A stretch of 21,277 nucleotides of DNA from Chrysochromulina parva (Eukaryota; Haptophyta; Prymnesiales; Chrysochromulinaceae), in assembly GCA_002887195.1 (NCBI GenBank), contig PJAB01000751.1:1-21277 (forward strand), written 5' to 3'. Positions 17,549 to 21,277 of the stretch are shown here, piece after piece. A program made the translations under genes and the position numbers. How positions within the stretch are numbered: the first letter of the stretch is position 1; each line of letters begins with the position of its first letter. A model generated the notes under the pieces. The model was given only the letters and a program-made list of their open reading frames with translations, was not told the DNA's origin and did no database searches.

Positions 17549-17800
17549 CTCGTTCACACCCATCCAATCGGCTGTGCATCCTCCCGGCCGCCTGGTTCTG
17601 ACCGCCCGGCCCTTCTTCCCCGAGCATCCGCTCTCGTCATCTCCTTTATTCCTCCCTCATCCTTTCCGGTTTTCCTCCGCCTCTCAAGGGCCGCCTCTTC
17701 TGCTATCTGCTTGACATCTGCTTGATCCCCTGATCCCCTCCTTCTTCACACTCGTCCCTGTCGTCACCGGGCCCCCGTCGCACGCTGGCGAGAAGGCGCC

Positions 17801-17822
17801 TACGTTCGAGTTACGTTCGAGT
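17801..17822. repeat. 11-nt exact tandem duplication
   Basis: TACGTTCGAGT occurs twice without spacer (17801-17811, 17812-17822), about 230 bases upstream of the TATA element of the next gene. Possibly a duplicated binding site or simple slippage. Confidence 0.8.
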
Positions 17823-18040
17823 AGAGTAGACCAGATCGAACTTTCATGACATGTGAAGCCATCGGGGTCAGTTTCCATACAATAGTACCCCCGATTCCGG
17901 CTTCTCACCTCTGTCAGACCCATAGGTAAGAAGGATGTGGACACCGACAGCAGACAGAGTTCATAGTTCATATCTTCACACACTCTCTCAGACCTTCACA
18001 GAGTCTATACGGCGGTCGCCCCGGGTGGCGTTGTTACGAA

Positions 18041-18056
18041 TTTATATATACCGGTA
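18041..18056 (+). promoter_or_regulatory. TATA element plus TACCGGTA palindrome
   Basis: TTTATATATA (18041-18050) runs into TACCGGTA (18049-18056), about 80 bases before the ATG at 18132. The palindrome is identical to the one joined to the channel gene TATA box at 9997. Confidence 0.6.
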
Positions 18057-18131
18057 ACAAGATGTTTTGTGCAGCGCGTTCACGCGCAACGCGTTCTGCG
18101 AGCACACCGGCACCTCCACTCCCTAGCGAAG

Positions 18132-18938
18132 ATGCCCGAAGTCGCAAGTGTTTACGCGGGTCCCTCAGTCACACTCCCGGGCTTCAATGACACCCTGCCT
18201 ACCGGCGCGAAAAGGTTTGCCCCGGATACGTACGAGCAGATGATCGTCGCCGTGCTCACCATGTGGAACCTGCTGGACGCTAACATCAACAATGCGCAGC
18301 TTGCTGGCAATGGTTACAAGTCTCCGTATGGTACGCCGTATGGGTACATGCGTCCAGTTCAACTGCACGCATACACGCAGGCAGTGTGGAAGAATCGACA
18401 CGTGCGCACATATTGCGAAATTGGCTTGAACGGAGGTCATGGTACTGCAGCGATGTTAGAAGCAAATCCTGATCTAGTCGCACATTCTTTTGACATGGGT
18501 GCATATGGGTACTCGAATGATGCCTACCGATTGCTTGCTCTTTCGTTTGGAGATCGCTTCCAGCTACATCGTGGCGATTCGATGCTCACCGTTCCCGAGT
18601 TTGCAGCTGCACATCAGTCTGTCGCATGCGATGTGATTCTGATCGATGGCGACCACAGGCTCCGCGGCTGCAAGCAAGATATGATCAACATGCGGCAGCT
18701 TGCTGGATGTAATGCCACCGTGTTCATTGACGACATCTCGATGCCGCCAGGGGCAGCAGTGAATCATCTTGTCCAGACAGGCGTACTGAAAGTGCTCGAA
18801 TGGCACAAGTATAAGCGTCATGCACGAGAGAATCCATGCCTCCGTTTGGGGCATCCGGGTAGCACCCGTCGATTGTGCGACAGGGCCTGGGGATGGGCGA
18901 AGGCAAGCTACGTTCAACCGGGCCGTTGCCCTGGCTAG
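18132..18938 (+). CDS. Small class I SAM-dependent methyltransferase (Methyltransf_24-like)
   Basis: 268 residues from the ATG at 18132; the same frame is open further upstream but has no other ATG. Motif I is YCEIGLNGGHGTAAML at about residues 94-109, motif II-like HSFDMG follows, and CDVILIDGDHRLRGCKQDM (about 166-184) matches the Asp-Gly-Asp-His block of the Methyltransf_24/cephalosporin-hydroxylase-like group. ATVFIDDI (about 196-203) is the next conserved strand. These motifs place it in the Rossmann methyltransferase superfamily. Substrate is unknown; relatives act on small molecules or glycans. The N-terminus has no clear signal peptide. Codon use is less GC-biased than in the neighbouring large genes. 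The C-terminal residues overlap, in another frame, the start of the transporter remnant, so the last ~10 residues may not be ancestral. Confidence 0.78.
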   Translation: MPEVASVYAGPSVTLPGFNDTLPTGAKRFAPDTYEQMIVAVLTMWNLLDANINNAQLAGNGYKSPYGTPYGYMRPVQLHAYTQAVWKNRHVRTYCEIGLNGGHGTAAMLEANPDLVAHSFDMGAYGYSNDAYRLLALSFGDRFQLHRGDSMLTVPEFAAAHQSVACDVILIDGDHRLRGCKQDMINMRQLAGCNATVFIDDISMPPGAAVNHLVQTGVLKVLEWHKYKRHARENPCLRLGHPGSTRRLCDRAWGWAKASYVQPGRCPG

Positions 18939-19701
18939 AACCGACATTTTTGACGCAGTGGGTCTCCATCTGGCAATGCGCAATGCCCCATCGGCTTCGC
19001 GCTCGCGCCCTTGCAAATGTTGCCGGGTATCGGTTCGGCTCAGGGCCGGAGCTGGGACAAAATTTTACGCGGATTCAATTGTGGCTGGCATTGCTTCAGC
19101 GAGAGCTTTGCATTCAGCTACCTGCTGCAGCAGCAGCTGCAGCAGCAGTCCTCGGTCGCGGTGGCGCTTGCAACCCCCATGAGCGTCGACGGCAGTGCCA
19201 CGTGCGGCCCGCACCCTGCGAGACTGCTCATCGGCTACGTAGGCCTCAATTCCCTAAGTGATCAACACGACCGGCCTCTACCTGACGAAGCACGGAGGCG
19301 CTGTGCTCAACTCGATCAGCTTCTCGCTGCTGCTGCCGATCACGACCATCCTTTTCTCGGTGCCACTGCTGGGCGAGTTCCGTGAGAGCATCTTCCCGGC
19401 GACCTACGTGGGGATCGTCGTGCTCATCACAGGCTTCGCCATGTGGCGCTACTTCCAGGCGCAGCACGACGCACTGCTCGCCGAGCTCGCAGCTCGCGAG
19501 AGCGCTGCTGCAAAGGACTTAACAAGGACGCGAGAGATGAGCCACCAGCCAGCTTCCAGGAGCGCTTTGTGGGAATCGGTCGATTCATTCGTCGCCCTTC
19601 CCGCGACCAATGACGGCCGCCTGGGACCAGCGTCGCGGCCGTCGCGATCCCGGCGTACCCACCTCCCCATCGCATCAGACATTATTCAATCTTTCGTTTA
19701 A
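18920..19701 (+). pseudogene. Frameshifted C-terminal remnant of a CRT-like (drug/metabolite) transporter
   Basis: Three consecutive reading frames carry pieces of one membrane protein. Frame A (about 18920-18979) gives PTFLTQWVSIWQ. Frame B (about 18984-19257) gives CPIGFALAPLQMLPGIG, a loop with SWDKILRGFNCGW, a Gln-rich stretch, and CGPHPARLLIGYVGLN. Frame C (19258-19701) gives INTTGLYLTKHGGAVLN, then SFSLLLPITTILFSVPLLGEF, YVGIVVLITGFAMWRYF and a hydrophilic tail. The order and the Lys-His-Gly-Gly-Ala helix, followed by a Pro-containing helix and the final TM, resemble the C-terminal half of the chloroquine-resistance-transporter-like branch of the DMT superfamily. Shift A-B is explained by a 7-bp tandem duplication (18973-18986). 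Shift B-C needs one extra base near 19255. The N-terminal half is absent from the window. Sequencing error or unusual splicing is possible but less likely given two shifts plus truncation. Confidence 0.65.
18973..18986 (+). repeat. 7-bp tandem duplication causing a frameshift
   Basis: GCAATGC is present twice in tandem (18973-18979, 18980-18986). With a single copy, the reading frame runs continuously from SIWQ into CPIGFALAPLQ, so this duplication accounts exactly for the first frame break in the transporter remnant. Confidence 0.8.
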
Positions 19702-20051
19702 AGCCGTGGGGAGCTTTTCAGTACATTTGTGCAAATTACTCGTCTGCGCGCTCTTATATATTACTCTAGCATGGGTCATGCATAACTCTCATGGACTGAC
19801 GATCCAAACTTGAGTTTTACAGCGTCGGCTGTGACACACGCCGCGCGCACTCCAGGCGCCGCCGACAAACGCGATTGAAACGCGAACGACGGACGTCGGA
19901 CCGGTCAAGAAGTGTACAGCGACACGCCGAGCGTGGTCGCGAAGTGTGCGGGCTCCAGTGCGCGCTTGCACCGGAGCAGAGCTTCGAGGTCAAGGGTAAA
20001 CTCTTCGCGGCGCTATGCGCCGCGCACTCCACAGCTTTATCTGTCCACACT
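19702..20051. other. Convergent spacer between transporter remnant and FKBP gene
   Basis: 350 bases with no coding signal. Bases 19700-19810 are AT-rich (TTATATATTACTC near 19754); the rest is GC-rich and would hold the FKBP 3' UTR. A compact GC stem-loop lies near the FKBP stop. Confidence 0.55.
20006..20024 (-). repeat. GC-rich stem-loop, 8-bp stem and 3-nt loop
   Basis: CGCGGCGC, TAT, GCGCCGCG (20006-20024) forms a perfect 8-bp stem about 28 bases after the FKBP stop codon, within the expected 3' UTR. A role in mRNA stability or 3' end formation is possible but unproven. Confidence 0.7.
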
Positions 20052-20771
20052 TTATTGGAAGAGGGAGTCGAGAGGTTGCGCCGTGCCGCCGAGCCACAGC
20101 GAGTTCGCAGCAGCATCATGCGTCGCCACGATCGCGTCGAGATCGCCAAACTTGTAGCCGTCGGGCTTGATCTCCTCGGGCAGAAAATAGGGAAAAAAGC
20201 TCAGGAGGAACACCGTGCGCGCGATCACGAGCCGCCGGTTGCCTGGGGGCAAAAGCGAAAGTGCCATGGCTTTGATGCCAGTCTCGATGCCGACCAGTTC
20301 GACCTCGATGCGCAGGCCCTCGCCCGCTTGGTCCTGGGGCACGTTACGCACCTGGCTCTCGGGGATCATGTGTGCCGGAATTGACAGCCGCCGCCGCCCG
20401 CCCACGCGCATGCCTACGACTCCATCCGCAAAAATAGGAACAGGATGCTTCTCAGGCGCGAAGGAGAATGGCCACCGCCCTTGCGAGGTGCCTATAACCA
20501 TTCCACTGTCGGCAAATGAGACTGTGTAGTGCAGGGAGATCACGCTATCTGACGCCGGCAGCGCGCCCGTGCCGATCCGCTCGTCGACAAACTTGATCCC
20601 ACCTTTCGTGGATTGCCACACAGTGAGCTCCTTGCGCAGATCCTCTTGCTCCGGAATCGGCGTCTGGACGATGGAAGAGATGGTGCTCGTGCGGCTCACA
20701 AGATTTGTCGGCTGCAGAGGAAGCACGTACGCCGTGGCAAGAGCTGCGAAAGTCATCAGGGCGCCCGACAT
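20052..20771 (-). CDS. FKBP-fold protein with signal/transit-type leader and C-terminal extension
   Basis: 239 residues from the ATG at 20771-20769. The N-terminus (MSGALMTFAALATAYVLPLQ) is a short hydrophobic signal-like segment followed by AYVLP and a Ser/Thr-rich stretch, as in bipartite plastid leaders of secondary algae. Residues about 58-163 fit the FKBP fold: GTGALPASDSVISLHYTVSF, then F-x-F and GVVGMRVGGRRRLSIPAHMIP, ending in IEVELVGIE. FKBPs are peptidyl-prolyl cis-trans isomerases or chaperones. Several active-site positions differ from FKBP12: the FDSS motif is replaced by VIGTS, the pocket Trp is absent and the AYG tyrosine is missing, so isomerase activity may be weak or lost. 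A hydrophobic segment (about 181-198, LVIARTVFLLSFFPYFLP) and a 40-residue tail follow the fold and could anchor it in a membrane. The leader assignment to plastid rather than ER is inference. Confidence 0.85.
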   Translation of the reverse strand: MSGALMTFAALATAYVLPLQPTNLVSRTSTISSIVQTPIPEQEDLRKELTVWQSTKGGIKFVDERIGTGALPASDSVISLHYTVSFADSGMVIGTSQGRWPFSFAPEKHPVPIFADGVVGMRVGGRRRLSIPAHMIPESQVRNVPQDQAGEGLRIEVELVGIETGIKAMALSLLPPGNRRLVIARTVFLLSFFPYFLPEEIKPDGYKFGDLDAIVATHDAAANSLWLGGTAQPLDSLFQ

Positions 20772-20792
20772 TTCGGTAGAAACCACACTGAT

Positions 20793-20842
20793 GACGGGTA
20801 CTTTCTACGAACTTCAGAGTAATTTCTAGGAAAGTACCCGTC
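20793..20842. repeat. 13-bp perfect inverted repeat upstream of the FKBP gene
   Basis: GACGGGTACTTTC (20793-20805) and GAAAGTACCCGTC (20830-20842) are exact complements separated by 24 bases. The repeat begins 22 bases upstream of the FKBP ATG, so it lies in the 5' UTR or core promoter. It could be an mRNA hairpin, a dimeric binding site, or the remains of a very small inverted-repeat element. Confidence 0.85.
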
Positions 20843-21174
20843 CACAGTGGAAACTCCAAAACCCCTCTGTCTGACGGAACGGGGAGCTCACATCAGACGG
20901 GTGTTCATGTATTCAGCGATGTCGACAGCGATGCAGAGTTGCAGCGCTAGTACATCTCACTCATCGTGTACATCGTAACTATGCTTGTGTAACTAGAACT
21001 ACGTGTTTCCCACCAATACTCGTTGCGGCAGTACACCAGACGAGCTGATTTTTGAATTGGGTGCGCCTGCGCCCTGGACATCAAACTCGAGCTCTCGTAC
21101 CTCGTTCGGATCGGGCACGCTCGCTCTCGCGGCCGCAGGCGGCGGCTCCTCCGCAATCCTGGACCACCAACACC

Positions 21175-21206
21175 ACCGTGTAAGGATGTCTTATACGTTA
21201 CACGGT
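21175..21206. repeat. 9-bp inverted repeat
   Basis: ACCGTGTAA (21175-21183) and TTACACGGT (21198-21206) are exact complements with a 14-base loop. It is 42 bases before the ATG at 21248. Role unknown. Confidence 0.75.
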
Positions 21207-21277
21207 AGGCGTTGGGCACGGCGTGGGGGATAAACCCCCTTGCCCCAATGGCTGCTTTGAGTGTGAACGCCGAAACA

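Larger units (their letters stand above)
17098..18131. other. Intergenic region between channel and small methyltransferase
   Basis: About 1 kb without a supportable gene. It begins with the channel 3' UTR. Notable items: the 13-nt repeat ACGAGTCTCGAGT at 17216-17228 and 17275-17287, an AAGT tetranucleotide run (17235-17252), a near-perfect hairpin (17527-17548), a strongly pyrimidine-rich plus strand from about 17580 to 17770, an 11-nt exact tandem duplication (17801-17822), and a TATA/TACCGGTA promoter element (18041-18056). An unrecognised 5' exon of the methyltransferase cannot be excluded. Confidence 0.55.
20772..21277. other. Right-end region, no supported gene
   Basis: About 500 bases: the FKBP upstream region with two inverted repeats, then mixed sequence. 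An ATG at 21248 opens a frame (MAALSVNAET) to the window edge, only 10 codons, in a plausible CCCCAATGG context. This could be the start of another plus-strand gene but cannot be supported here. Confidence 0.5.

Noticed and set aside
18062..18187. ATG at 18062 just after the TATA/TACCGGTA element
   Set aside because: It opens a different frame that stops after about 40 codons and shows no resemblance to the methyltransferase; at most a small upstream frame.
19120..19150. CAG/GCTGCAG run in the transporter remnant
   Set aside because: Short Gln-coding repeat common in GC-rich protist genes; noted only within the pseudogene entry.
21003..21233. 76-codon plus-strand frame at the right end
   Set aside because: No ATG-led protein of recognisable composition, contains the inverted repeat at 21175-21206, and no homology is apparent.

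Overview
The window looks like a compact, GC-rich nuclear segment of a photosynthetic eukaryotic microbe. Evidence: spliceosomal GT-AG introns, TATA-type promoters, an almost intronless 7 kb four-domain voltage-gated cation channel gene, a CYFIP/Sra-1 subunit gene of the SCAR/WAVE complex, and an FKBP with a signal-peptide-like leader ending in an Ala-Tyr-Val-Leu-Pro stretch, which recalls targeting to a secondary plastid. A haptophyte or similar alga with a secondary plastid is my best guess; this is inference, because no marker gene fixes the lineage. I see no rRNA, tRNA, CRISPR array or bacterial operon structure.

Layout: (1) 1-1524, minus: armadillo-repeat protein running off the left edge. 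(2) 2069-4015, minus: long coiled-coil protein with a low-complexity tail. (3) 4070-5068, plus: METTL21-type (Methyltransf_16) protein methyltransferase, divergent from gene 2 with only 54 bases between start codons. (4) 5705-9713, minus: complete CYFIP homologue in three exons (727 + 53 + 498 codons, 1278 aa). (5) 10069-17097, plus: Cav/Nav-like channel of 2342 aa with four 6-TM repeats, divergent from CYFIP across 355 bases. (6) 18132-18938, plus: small class I SAM-dependent methyltransferase. (7) about 18920-19701, plus: frameshifted C-terminal remnant of a CRT-like drug/metabolite transporter. (8) 20052-20771, minus: FKBP-fold protein with organelle-type leader. The last 500 bases hold no gene I can support.

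The genes do not form a pathway. CYFIP points to Rac-controlled actin assembly, the channel to electrical or calcium signalling, and the FKBP to plastid or secretory protein folding.

The most unusual signal is in the two CYFIP introns. Each is flanked by a direct repeat that spans both splice junctions (22/22 and 15/17 identical), and in both cases the intron body shows a further collinear match to the downstream exon. This is the footprint expected if both introns were born by local tandem duplication of exon sequence. Other points of interest are a channel selectivity filter lacking the domain II acidic residue, a palindromic TACCGGTA element shared by two TATA promoters, and a transporter remnant whose first frameshift is exactly a 7-bp tandem duplication.
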